From: Hanleya hanleyi
Lineage: Eukaryota > Mollusca > Polyplacophora > Lepidopleurida > Hanleyidae
Reading direction: 5' to 3'
NCBI GenBank assembly: GCA_036873755.1
Contig: JAVTVY010025343.1
Location: forward strand, 1-64,000
Length of the DNA: 64,000 bases
The translations under genes and the position numbers were made by a program. Numbering within the stretch: position 1 is the first letter of the stretch; each line of letters starts with the position of its first letter. This document shows positions 41,441 to 53,386 of this stretch, in pieces. Under the pieces are notes generated by a model that was not told the DNA's origin, did no database searches, and saw only the letters and a list, made by a program, of their open reading frames with translations.

Positions 41441-41850
41441 CTTGTGTCTAATTCCGCTTAACCGGGGGCTAGGGGCCGTATGAACCCATGTACTTCAAGA
41501 ACCTCATGGTACTCATATGAACAGGCACAATCAAAGCGTGACTGAGATACATCATTCTTTAGATGACGACTTTACAACGAATATTATGGATTAAGAATAC
41601 TGATCAACGATACGGATTTGATATTTTTGGAACATCATGATGTCTTGCCGGCATCATTGAAAACTGTTGACGCTTCTCTCTTGCAGGAAACAAGCCTATG
41701 TTTATGTATACTATGATTGTCTTTTTGAATTTGGTGTTAATACTGTTATATGGAATATGGAATAGGTCTTTGGATTATGGACGCGGATATTCTCTAATGG
41801 ACGACGGCTGGATTATGAATGACGGACTAGACGCTTGTAATTCTTGAACA
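41422..41850 (+). mobile_element. Inverted pLTR copy
   Basis: Reverse complement of about 40260-40690. It is joined directly to copy B and followed by a 70-base RT fragment (41847-41915) in the minus orientation. Such inverted joins are common for Penelope-like insertions. Confidence 0.8.
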
Positions 41851-41915
41851 CAGATACTATTAATGAACTTAGACGGTCAATAAGGTCCTGATGAGGGATT
41901 GTAGTAAAGGGATTT

Positions 41916-43904
41916 ACACTTTAAGTAATTCTTTCCTCAACCGGGAATTGGAATCTCGGACGACATTTATTACCTTTAAGAAGAGTGAGCTCGATTAAAT
42001 CGGGTTCACAGATCCGAGAAATGTAGAAAATTTGCACAGCTGCATACGAAATGTAATGGTGATCTCACGGAAGCTGTCAATTTATCGTTTTCTTTAACTT
42101 CAATGAAAACGGCCCATTCTGGCAAGGGTGCAGGTTAGACATATTTATTAAAAGCTGAGTATCCAATAACATCTCAAATCAGTATTTATCCAATAAGACT
42201 CCTATATGAAATAAGTATGTTAAGGTTGCCGGGCTATTTTGAGCTAAGATACATGTTCTTATATATCATTATGTAGTCGTTTGCATTGGTTGTACGAAGG
42301 TACAAGCTCATATATACCAGCTTGTTTCATTACATTTCTTACTCTAAGGTAAGAGACGTATTGACACGAGCTGGTATATGAGCCTAACCAACGTACCGAA
42401 GTGTTCAAATAATTCAGTTAGAGTCAGTTAGAGTAAACAAAATAACAAAATTGTCAATTAATTCTAATTTCCTGAATATTTTCAGTATATATATGACTTG
42501 TTTCCATTGCAATTTAATTAAGCAAAAACGGACAAGTTTGTCAAAATATGTATCGTGTTATCTTACCAATAGAAGAAAGGACCATTATGCTTATCCTAAA
42601 TACTATTTTGGAAAGAATAAGTTGTAAATATTTCAAATATCGCTATAGTAATATATTATATGCCCCGTTAGAGCATAGGGAGAAACGACAATGAATACCC
42701 CAAAATCCAAAAGCGAAACCCATAACGGGTCAGATCTCATTGTATGCTACGGCTGAGACAGATATCGGGAAGCCCCCATTCTGGAAGTATTAGAAAGTTC
42801 GAATGTGACATCCCTTATATGTGTTGTAATCCAATTACCAGTACAAACCATGTTAATTGAATGCAAAATCCTGATGCAATGAACGCCAAAATACAGAGCA
42901 TAAAGGTGGCAATCACATATCTTCCATTCGGCCATTTTGATTATTATAATTGGGCTCCCATCTCAGTATTATAATTATGACTGCTTTATTACCATAACTT
43001 TCAAGATTAGTAAATTTGGAGTTTATTTTGGGAATAATAAAGTTGATTTTGCCATTGAATTGGAGGCAATTTTGGATATGGCGGCCAGTTGGAATAACGT
43101 TCGTACAAGCCTCTCTTTCAGAGTATTTTCTGTTTTATACCTTGCTTTTCAAAGCGGTTTGGTTGGAAAACTAGTGATTTAAACTGATTTTTTTATATTG
43201 CCTTGGTGGCCATCTTGGATACACTATGAGAAGGATTGGTTATGGTCGTGACCCACCCAAAATATTTGGGTGAATAGGATCCAAAATGTTTGGTTGAAAA
43301 TGGAATTTGACACAACACGGTTGGGTCCGTGCTACGTCTCAGGTAAATTTGCCTCAGTCCTTCTGACAGTGTAGGAAGTATGCGTAATCATCCGTTAGAT
43401 CATGCACTAACCGTCGCCAAATTTGGTGCAGTAACGTTTGAGTCGAAAAAGGAGTTTTTAGGGGGCATTATGGCTGATTTCGCTATTACACTGGGATTGC
43501 TGATTCGTTATCGAGATCACCGATTGACGGGCATTTCGAAGGGTCTTCCAATAAAACTACACCAGTCTGACTATCGTGGGAGCGTTTCTAGATGATACCA
43601 CGCACGAGCCATTTGTACCAGAGATTGCTCATCTATACCTCCCGTGCACACATGATGACCTTCCAGGCGAAATTCAACCAAAGGACCTGAGACTCATGGA
43701 GTCGTAATCCACAAAGCCAGTCAAATCGATTAAACACCCCCAAAAATCCATTGCTTCAACAGACTATTTTCGGGATTTTTGGCTACGTATCCAGATTTTT
43801 CTGAGGTTATGCACCCACCATCCCACAGTGCACATGCGACGTCATGCTAACGTACTGGGTCAACGTCATGCTAACGTACTACATACAAGAGATAACATTC
43901 ATGG
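41916..43904. other. Non-coding stretch with a short inverted repeat
   Basis: No gene. Inverted arms containing GCTCATATATACCAGCT and its partner AGCTGGTATATGAGC occur at about 42290-42395. Otherwise nothing recognised. Confidence 0.5.
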
Positions 43905-44655
43905 GATGTTTCGTTGTTTACAGAGTTGCTTGAATTTCTCATTAAAATATCTGATATGTGAAATTTGGTAACACAATATATCAACAGCATATAGGTATTC
44001 CAATGGGTACGGCGCATCACGTTGGGCACACCGGTTCTCGTCAGATCACCGAAGTTAAGCAGCGTTGAGCTCGGTCAATACTTGGATGGGTGACCGGGTG
44101 CTGTACTGGCTGGGCTGATCAGTGTCCAGAATAATAGGAACTGTGGACACTCTCGTGTTCTGGCACATGTAGGCACCGTCGTGATATGACTGAAACAATG
44201 TTGAAAACGACGTTAAATCCTACTCACTCACTCCAATGGGTACTAATTGTGCACCCCTGTTGGCTGACCTGAATCTGTTCTCTTATGAATATGACTATAT
44301 GCAGGCGCTTCCAAAAACCGATCCATTCAAAGCCCGTTCCTTCTCATTCGCCAAACGCTATATAGACGATCTTCTCACTGTGGATAATCGCTATATAAAT
44401 GACGCAGTGAAGCATATATATCCACCTTCATTGGATTTGAAGGAAACTACAGATAGCCCTACAGGCACATCAAATGTAGATCTATATCTCTATGAAAATG
44501 AAGCGGCATTCTCTCTCGTCGACAAAAGAGATGATTACAATTTCGACATCGTAGACTATCCTTTTCTGGATAGTAAGATTGAAGTGGGACCTGCATATGG
44601 CGTATACATATCTCGCCTAGTAGAATTTGCTAGATCTTGTGTTAAATGTGACGCT
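43905..44655 (+). pseudogene. Penelope-like RT, copy C, split by a SINE
   Basis: Plus-strand copy starting around CATTCATGGGATGTTTC. The motif B region is interrupted at 43999-44243 by a SINE with target duplication. It then continues with CAPLLADLNLFSYEYDYMQA, motif C RYIDDLLTV and VGPAYGVYISRL. It ends at a tail-to-tail junction with copy D near 44650. Confidence 0.82.
44011..44231 (+). mobile_element. 5S-rRNA-derived SINE
   Basis: 221 bp flanked by an exact 12-bp duplication TCCAATGGGTAC (43999-44010 and 44232-44243). The first ~100 bases match 5S rRNA, including the internal promoter words AAGTTAAGC (box A) and GGATGGGTGACC (box C) and ACACCGGTTCTCGTCAGATC. An unrelated body follows, with ATGACTGAAACAATGTTG and a (CTCA)n tail. 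It would be transcribed by Pol III and mobilised by a LINE with a matching tail. Confidence 0.92.
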
Positions 44656-45875
44656 TGGTGGAATAGGCCTGTTTTATAAGTTTCTGCAACAATGTTTTGT
44701 GACGTTGATTAAAATCATCACATTTAACACAGGATCTAGCAAATGCTACTACGCGAGATATGTATACGCCATATGCAGGTCTCACTTGAATATTACTATC
44801 CAGAAAGGGATAATTTACGATGTCGAAATTGTAATCATCTCTTTTGTCATAAAGTCGACGAGAGCGAATGCCCGCTTCATTTTTATAGAGATAGAGATCT
44901 AAATAAGATGTGCCTGTAGGGCTATCTGTAGTTTCCTTCAAATCTAGTGAAGGTGGATATACATCATTCACTGCGTCATTTATATAGCGATTATCCACAG
45001 CGAGAAGATCGTCTATATAGCGTTTGGTGAATAAGAAGGAACGGGCTTTGAATGGATCGGTTTTTGAAAGCGCCTGCATATAGTCATATTCATAAGAGAA
45101 CAGATACAGGTCAGCCAACAGGGGTGCACAATTAGTACCCATTGGAATACCTATATGCTGTTGATATATTGTGTTGCCAAATTTCACATAGATATTTTTA
45201 ATGAGAAATTCAAGCAACTCTATCAACAAAGAAACATCCCATGAATGATATCTCTTGTATGTAGTCGAGCTAAAGAATGCCTTATGGCTTCCGACATTAA
45301 TACATCTACGATCAGTTTTCTTGAACACAGATACTATTAATGAACTTAGACGGTCAATAAGGTCCTGAGGAGGGATTGTAGTATACAGAGTCGAGAAATC
45401 CCATGTGGATACATGTCTGTACGGTATGTGACCTTTAGCATCAAGTTCTTCCGTAAGACATTTTGAGTTTTTCAATATCCACATACATTCAACGCCAGAG
45501 TTCTTAGAAATAGTGGCGCAATACCTTTCTCAAAATGCTTTTACCTCCTGAAGGGCCCTCGTCAATAGGGTTGAAAGAAGCTTGGTGATGCAGCTTCTAG
45601 AACCAGCTATGAATCTAGCTTTGTATGTTGATTTATGCATTTTGGGAGTCCAGTTTATTTTTGGTATGTCGTTATGATTGGTTGGAAAACCTCTTTCCCT
45701 GAGAAACTTTTTGTGATTGTTAAATAAATCTTCCAGAGTAAATGCAGTTTGGGAGTAAGTAGACGTATTTGATGAAGATATGTCTACGTATACATTCAAT
45801 TCTTTAACCAGCACCTGGTAATAGTAATATTTACATATGAATATTATATTATTCGGAGCTTTGTCTGCTGGGACT
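44642..45875 (-). pseudogene. Penelope-like RT, copy D
   Basis: The minus-strand frame 45484-44642 has motif A (WDFSTLYTTIPPQDL), B (GIPMGTNCAPLL) and C (RYIDDLLAV). The upstream part at 45814-45530 is in another frame. It is truncated at 45876, where copy E begins. Confidence 0.82.
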
Positions 45876-46690
45876 CACAGATCTTGCACGCTACGGTCGT
45901 ATTTTGCTATCAGCATGCGATATGTATCGCCAAATTTGAAAAACTTTGAGTCGAGGCGCTTGGTGGAATAGCCCTGTTTTATAAGTTTCTGCAACAATGT
46001 TTTGTGACGTTGATTAAAGTCGTCACATTTAACACAGGATCTAGCAAATGCTACTAGGCGTGATATGTATACGCCATATGCAGGTCCCACTGGAATATTA
46101 GTGTCCAGAAAGGGATAGATTACGATGTCGAAATTGTAATCATCTCTTTTGTCATACAGTCGACGAGAGAGAAGGCCCGCTTTATTTTTTATAGAGCTAT
46201 AGATCTAGTATATGATGTGCCTGTAAGGTTATCTGTAGTTTCCTTCAAATCCAGTGAAGGCGGATATATATCCTTCACTGCGTCATTTATATAGTGATTA
46301 TGCACAGCGAGAAGATCGTCTATATAGCGTTTGGTGAATGAGAAGGAACGGGATTCGAATGGATCGGTTTTTGAAAGCGCCTGTATATAGTCATATTCAT
46401 AGGAGAACAGACATAGGTCAGCCAATAGGGGTGCACAATTAGTACCCATTGGAATACCTATATGCTGTTGATATATTGTGTTGCCAAATTTCACATATAT
46501 ATTTTTAATGAGAAATTCAAGCAACGCTATAAACAAAGAAACATCCCATGAATGATATCTCTTGTATGTAGTAGAGCTAAAGAGTGCTTAATTGCTTCCG
46601 ACATTAATATATCTACGATCAGTTTTCTTGAACACTGATACTATCAATGAACTTAGACGGTCAATAATGTCCTGATGAGGGATTGTAGTA
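45876..46690 (-). pseudogene. Penelope-like RT, copy E, disrupted
   Basis: C-terminal RT in two frames (46536-46189 and 46090-45875) with GIPMGTNCAPLLADLCLF and RYIDDLLAV. The upstream part is cut off at 46690 by the 1.9-kb DNA element. Confidence 0.8.
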
Positions 46691-46693
46691 TAA

Positions 46694-48625
46694 GGCGTCA
46701 CGTCCAATCGATCGAGACGGTTTCTCGATAAACGAGTAAAACCGAAAAAGATCTCGTCTCGAAGTTTCCCGGTTTATCTCTATCGATTGTTGTCCCGGTT
46801 TGATATCGGTTTTCTCTCGAAACACAAGATCATCTCGACCCCCCCTCGAAATAACTCGACATGCTTCGAGAATGAAATCGAGATGCCATTAAACGAAAGG
46901 TATCATTTAATATTATTTTGTTTTTCCGTCTAGAGATTGTAGTAGCGTATTTGATATGACAGCTCAATTTCTCTACACGCTATGAATGGAAATTACAATA
47001 CATATAAGGGAAGTGGGAAGAGGTGCCGACATACTGACAGAGTCACATGACTTCACAGTATAGTCTTCCGGTTAACCTATTCAAAGCACATACCAAGAAT
47101 CTAACGATTCGTGATATGCGTTGTATCTCAGGTACGCTTTTATTGTACCTGTTCATGTGGCAACTTGGATGATATGACCACACGGCCCCTAGCGCCGGCA
47201 TAAGCGGTATTAGAACCGTCATCAATTGAAAATGTATAAGAACCATCATCAATTGATAATGTATAAGCTGGCTCATTATCATTCAGTGTAACTTTTTGCG
47301 AACCTGTTCTTAGAAAATTAATCACTTGAGGAGATGCGTCCGGGAACTGCGAATTGAGAATAAAATTCCATATGCAGTATATGAGAACGAGATATCTTTA
47401 TCGTCAGAGATTTTCCCCGTATTTAGACATAAATTGGCTATAAAGACCACAGGATCGGCTAGTAATTTACTGGGAATCAGATAATTTAAACGAACGCTCG
47501 ATCGAAGTTTTTGAGCATTCTCTATCAGACTTTTGCACGAAGAACTGTATGTAATGTATGTAACCGCTGGATCTAAAGCGTGATTGCTCTCTGAACTGGC
47601 CGGTAATTACTTTCATCATTTTGTTAATTTCCTAGACACATGCAATCAGCAATAAATAAAAGCACGTGAGTATATTATAAAGTCCCGCCAAGTCCAGTTT
47701 CAGTTGTTTTTTTTCTTTCAAAGAAATTAACCCCTCCCCTTCGCTGTTGTTTCAAGCCGACGATTTTTCTCGGATCGACTGTGGTGTGAATTATCAACAC
47801 CTCTAGTTTCGATTTTCAGTAGTTCCGCTAACCACTTTCAGGCAAGCTCATGTGAGAAATAAACTTTGTTTATATAATTTTCTTATTTAAACTATATCAC
47901 AAGGGAGTAATTCTCAGAAAAATGGAGTCTGTACTGAATAATACCAAATTATAAAACAAATTACAGACTGCTGGATTAATACACCGGTCAAACAGTAGAT
48001 TTCATTTTTAGGTTGAAACTATTCATTTTTGGCCAAAAAATAAGGTTTATAGAACCACAAATAACGCATGATTCCGCATCATTATTATTCAGATCATATC
48101 CAGTTGATGTGTCATTTATTCCGCAACGGATACTAGTCAGATCTGGAATCAATTATCGATGGGAGAGAAGATCATTCAATTATATATTCATAATTTATAT
48201 CTAGATAAATGAAAGTTTTCGTTCAGTTGGATTCAGGAAACGTCAAGACATAGATAAATCGATTAAACGACTTTTAAAAAGTCCGTTGTCTGGATTATAT
48301 TTTGACTGCGATATGCGTATACGACGAGCGTCCCCAAATTATGATACCCGCGCAACAATCTATAAATCGCATGAGAATTTAAATAAGATAGTCCAAATTA
48401 AGGACAACAAATCACGGCCATATTGAAACCGGAATCCCCTTCGAGATTACCGGGCAATTTCCTATCCATCTCGAAAACTGGGACGTTTCCATCGAGATAG
48501 AATCGAGAGCAAACCGGGAGACGTCGCCAGGGGTCCCGGTTCTGCTCTCCTGGTTTCAGCTGTGAAATTTCTCAATCCATCTCGAAGGCATCGAGAAAGC
48601 GCCTCGATTAATTGGACGTGACCCC
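46694..48625. mobile_element. Non-autonomous DNA transposon with 34-bp TIRs
   Basis: The left end GGCGTCACGTCCAAT..GAG..TTTCTCGA and the right end (reverse) GGGGTCACGTCCAAT..GAG..TTTCTCGA match over about 34 bases. TAA flanks both sides (46691-46693, 48626-48628), the 3-bp TWA duplication used by PIF/Harbinger elements. Subterminal regions are full of TCGAGA-type words. No transposase is visible in 1932 bp. Confidence 0.75.
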
Positions 48626-48628
48626 TAA

Positions 48629-49379
48629 CGGGTTGACCTTTGACCTCTCTGACGTCCGTCGCGAGATAGAAATTGACTTTTGACCTTGACCTCTTACCAC
48701 AAGTTACCGGTCATTAACGGTGATTAAGGCGAAGAGAAAGGAAGTGCATTTCGATCCCTATTGACATTCCCTAAAATAAACAAAATGTCAAAATAAAAGG
48801 TTGATGGAGATCGTGATGCGCTTTCTCTACTACTAATGCCCTTATTTCTGCCCAGAATACCTCCTGCCTATTGTTTCTCGAAACAATGGTGAGACATGTT
48901 TTCTGATGTTTTTTTCATATGTTTGATCGAAAAAGCCAGGCTATCCGGTGTGGCGGTGAATATTAAAGAATATACTTTTCTTGTGCTTAGCCGATTCTCT
49001 ACATAATAAGTAACATAGATTTTAGTTTTTTGTGATCTGTAAAATGATAGAACCGGCTAGCCCATACGGTTTTCCCTCTGGTGGTAACGTGATAGATGAG
49101 TGATTGGATGTTGCGTACCTGCAAACGTTATCTACATGCAAACAATGACCGTGTCGTGATATAATTGTTAATAATTTGTTATTATTACCTATCGTGACAT
49201 GATCATTGTTTGCATCAGCAAGGGCGGGGTAGATCTCTGAAAAAGACCCCATACACAGAAGCGCGATTTTATAATGAAATAACGTCGTAAAGAATAATGT
49301 CTATACATGTACGGGGCGCGATGTTATAAGAAATTTTGGACTGAGGATTCCATGTTTCTATTATCTATTAAGTAATTAT
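48629..49379. other. Non-coding stretch, no gene seen
   Basis: Nothing recognised. Confidence 0.5.
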
Positions 49380-49518
49380 AGGTTATTGGTTGAATACTGA
49401 CTGATGTGGACGAGTTCTATTTTTGTGGGGCGAAGATGTGCGGACGAGCTTGCGAGTCCGCACATTCGCCCCACAAAAATAGGAGGAGTCCACATCAGTC
49501 AGTATTCAACCAATAACC
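49380..49518. repeat. 139-bp near-perfect hairpin
   Basis: AGGTTATTGGTTGAATACTG.. pairs with ..CAGTATTCAACCAATAACCT, with inner arms CTATTTTTGTGGGGCGAA and its complement. The loop is about 10 bases. A foldback element or MITE is likely. Confidence 0.75.
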
Positions 49519-49838
49519 TATTTATTATACATCTAAATAGCTAAATGATAACTTAGCAACACGAGGTATGTTTTCAAAGTTGAATATATTCATAATTTCA
49601 TAAAGACAAGTACCTGTAACATTCGTAGTAAAATACGTAGTAACAGATTTGTGAATGGCGTATTGATATAGAACAGTCAACATATGGTAAATAGGTCACG
49701 AATTCAGCACGCGCTCCCAGGGAAACAGTTCTGAACAGTCACGCGGGAGGATTTAGCGCAAATTTTCAACAATACCAGATACAAAAGTGATTATCTATCA
49801 TTCATGGGATGTGAGACTAATGTTAAATGTACAGTTAT

Positions 49839-50057
49839 TCAGTATAGCTCCTCACTATTTTGTTTTTTCTGTGAATCTATGAACGTCTGCACATTTGGAA
49901 CTGCAACATCTCTCGAGGACGTACTGGTTTCAACACTGATTGTGGACACCGAAATTTCCTCCTCAAATGGTGTAAACATTAAATCAAGTTCATTTCCACT
50001 TAGATCGGACAGCCACTTTGCAAGATCAGTCCCAACATTCGTGTCATCGCTCGCCAT
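49839..50057 (-). pseudogene. Possible N-terminal exon of a QRICH1/ZMYM2-like gene
   Basis: 72 residues from ATG 50057, starting MASDDTNVGTDLAKWLSDLS and ending FIDSQKKQNSEELY. The acidic start followed by DSQKKQN resembles N-termini of mollusc Crypton-derived (DUF3504/QRICH1-like) genes, as far as I can judge from pattern. No continuing exon is visible. Low confidence. Confidence 0.3.
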
Positions 50058-50829
50058 GTTTATGTTGTTATCGTCTGCTATTGCACTTGCGTGACCTTTC
50101 GTTTGTAAATAAAAAATAGTCCCGGCGAAGCATGACCCTTCGTTGCTAGGATACACTGTCCAATAAGTAACTGTCCAATATGGGAGAATACTGGACTCGC
50201 GTGATAATGTTATAAGGATAGGACAGGGGCATAGGTGTATAATAATTGTAATTATTGGATGTAAGCCATCCACAGGTAACTCTTATTTGTTATATTTTTG
50301 CTATTTTATAAATTTACAACAGCATATAATGTGGAAATAATGGATTTTGGTACTGAAACTCATAATCGGGTATATTTGAGAAAACTGGCTTCCAGATTTC
50401 TAGAACATTCATATGCAAATGTGTATGATGACGTCATAATGGTGTCTTCTGCTCGTCCAGTTTTTTTTACAGCCGAGGATTTTCTGAAACTATATGATCT
50501 ATTGCGATGCTTCGGTGAAAATATTATTGTTGTCCGACATGTTACGAATATTTCGCTCAGTTTGTACTCATGATATATGAATAATAACTTACACATTAAT
50601 GCAGTTCTTGTGTACGATACACTTGGAGTATTAATATGAGGCCATGGGAGTTTTGTCAAATACTCCGTGCTATATACTCAACTCATGTTATCGCTGACCT
50701 ATTACTTTTAAGTATACACAAGATTCAGGTCAGGCCAGATTACGTCCGCATATCTTACGCAAGCCTTACGAGAATGTAATTTTTTTCTGAATTCAGGAAA
50801 TAGTGCTACCCCATTCAAAATGAGACCAA
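50058..50829. other. Non-coding stretch, no gene seen
   Basis: Short frames only, none recognisable. Confidence 0.45.
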
Positions 50830-51350
50830 TACAAGCGTCTGAGCCGTCATTCAGTATGGCTAGCCGTCGTTCACAAACATTTCCGTACCCGTGATCTAAA
50901 TACCTTATCCATCAGACACCATTAGCTTCGAGCACGAACCACCTATGTGTATGAACACAAACTGTGTCACTGTAAGAGAGAAGCGGTCAACAGTTCGCAA
51001 ATATGCCAGCAAAACATACGGAGCCGTAAAAGGGACATGGAATTTTTTTTTTAGCCCCTATTAAGTCGTTATAACGACTTAATGCTGCAATTTCATTGGT
51101 CAATTAAATCGTTATAACGACTTAATAAGTCGTTATAACGACTTCATACTCCCATTTCATTGGTCAAATAAGTCGTTGTAACGACTTAATAAGTCGTTAT
51201 AACGACTTAATGCTCCAATTTCATTGGTCAATTAAGTCGTTATAACGACATAATAAGTCGTTATAACGACTTAATAGGGGCTAAAAAAAAATTCCATGTC
51301 CCTTTTACGGCTCCGTAAAACATCATGATATTCCTATATTTGACAGTGAT
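50830..51350 (-). mobile_element. Penelope-like pLTR relic
   Basis: ACAAGCGTCTGAGCCGTCAT and AGAGAAGCGGTCAACAGTT match the pLTRs at 38.2 and 40.3 kb. The relic is split by the palindromic MITE at 51018-51316 and resumes with ATCATGATATTCC. Confidence 0.65.
51018..51316. mobile_element. 299-bp palindromic MITE with AAGTCGTTATAACGACTT repeats
   Basis: The ends ACGGAGCCGTAAAAGGGACA and its complement form inverted repeats of ~65 bases. The interior alternates AAGTCGTTATAACGACTT palindromes with CATTTCATTGGTCAA. A 7-bp duplication AAAACAT flanks it (51011-51017, 51317-51323). Confidence 0.88.
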
Positions 51351-51354
51351 GTTA

Positions 51355-51480
51355 ATCGGTAATCACTCACTCAGTCATTCAGTTACTCACTCATTTACTC
51401 ACCCCATTCACTCACCTCATTCACTCAGTACTCACTCATTCACCTCGCTCACTCACCTCACTCACTCACTCACTCACTCA
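51355..51480. repeat. (TCAC)n microsatellite
   Basis: Irregular CACTCACTCA repeat. Confidence 0.85.
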
Positions 51481-52123
51481 AATGGTGGGTCTCATATTGT
51501 GTCTGAAGATGAGATCTTTTCCTTCACGATTTAACTAGGCTTTGTATTCATGGAATCGGCGTTTAGTAAATTCATATGAAATATGATCCGGTTTATTAGC
51601 TCGTGTCTTGTGTCACTACGCTCCTTACTCTTCCTTTCCTCCTCTGATTCACACAGCCAAATATTCGCCTACAGGGCTTTCAACATGCAATTACCGAGGA
51701 CGAATGGTAATCGATTTTACAAACAATATTCTGGATGTTATTCGCCTCAGTGACCGAAATCAAAGGGATAGTCCGAGATCAGATTGAATGTTGTTAATAA
51801 GAAATACGAAATTTGTTTTGCGGTTCAAACTCTCTTTAATACAGTGTCAAATGTCCCTGGAGGCGACGGAATTCAATCGTCAGTGACGCCAGGTTGGTGG
51901 CCTCACGTCATCCAAGGAACGTTTAGCCGAGCTCAAACAAAGACTGTGGAGTTACCAATCAACCAATCAGTGTTGCTGAACTCTAAGTAAAACGATTGGA
52001 TAACACAGATGAAGCGCCTCTAGTGGTCAATAGGTGAATATCAGACTGTTTAAATCTGCGAGGAAACAAGGAGAGTAAGGGACGCAGTAAGACAGGCTCG
52101 TATATGAGCGTAATCAGAGCTAT
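51481..52123. other. Non-coding stretch, no gene seen
   Basis: Nothing recognised. Confidence 0.45.
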
Positions 52124-53386
52124 ATTACGGTTCTTACAACAGCGTTAACTTTCAACATTAGCATATAACTTTTAGAATGACAAAGGATTTCGAATGTTCA
52201 TTCCATGGAACTTGCTCGACAGTATTCTCCTCTTCTCCGTTACTGTGCACTTCTTCGTGAAATGTACATGGCAGAACGGTCGTATTGATAGTTAACCTTG
52301 TAAAGTACCTTTGCTTCACGAGATTGTGGGTAGTAAAACACAATAACCATGCAATTAAATGCTTCCTTTATGGACCTGTGAGTCTGCATGTTACACGATA
52401 TGTGGCGACAGACTGTGTTTATCAGATGGAGACTACAGTTGATGTGGCGTTATATAGCGATCCGGACAAAAAAGCGCTGAATAATAAATTTCATTTTCGT
52501 GTCTGGCCTTCTCGCCATGTGAAAAATTACAATGAACAACTGTTCAATCAGCACTTGTTAACTAGGATCACCGAAAACGCTGACTGCTTTCGTTTTTAAA
52601 ATAAATTAAATTCAATGTCTGTTTATATGCGCTTCATCTCGGCTCATTCTTGCCTTGAAAATGTGCAAAATAGATGAGATTTCTTGTATATTGACTTTGT
52701 AATGCGGAGGCTAGGATAGCTCATTCCATATTAGATATACCAAAGGCATATATATGTTTTATCAATTTGAAGGAGAGGTAATATCGGAAAGTTGTACTTA
52801 TTCCATGATATTTAGTAAATACAATTCAATTTCATAGTATAGTTAAGCCATGGAACATTGGTTTCAGCGAGCCGGTATATAATGCGCTGTAAACTGTTTT
52901 AAGTTTGTCCTTTTTGTCATTTTCCATGATCTATTGATGTCGCTATACGTAATGGTTAGTAAACGACGGAAAATTATTATATAACTGATGATTTTGGTCT
53001 GGAAAGACGAACAACCGATTTATTGGTCTACGATTCTGCATGTAACACAAAACATTCGCAATATTACTGTTCTTAGTTGAGCGTGGGCTTTCAACGATAG
53101 CCGTTGACTTTTAGACACATCGTCGATTGTTTATTTTTCTGACCAACTTCATGGACGAATGCAGTGGAAATGAACATGACTTGGATGGGACTAAACATTC
53201 GACAACAAAAGACAACGGCTTCTGTTGAAAGACCACGCTCGATTAAGAACCGTGGTATTGGACAAGAGCAGCATACTGCCTAACAAATTATTTATTGCAA
53301 AGAACGAACATTCGATATCCTTTGTCATTCTAAAAGTAATATGCTAATGCTGAAAGTTAACGCTGTTGTAAGATCCGTAATAATAT
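52124..53386. mobile_element. Putative non-autonomous element with nested inverted repeats
   Basis: Terminal inverted repeats of about 75 bases (TTACGGTTCTTACAACAGCG..AGAATGACAAAGGAT on the left). A second inverted pair, TTGAGCGTGGGCTTTCAAC / GTTGAAAGACCACGCTCGA, lies at 53080-53245. A ~100-residue frame at 52285-52599 has no recognised domain. Boundaries are approximate. Confidence 0.6.

Noticed and set aside
44011..44115. Genuine 5S rRNA gene
   Set aside because: It diverges from 5S at the 5' end, lacks the 5S 3' end and terminator, is fused to a SINE body, and is bounded by a 12-bp target duplication.
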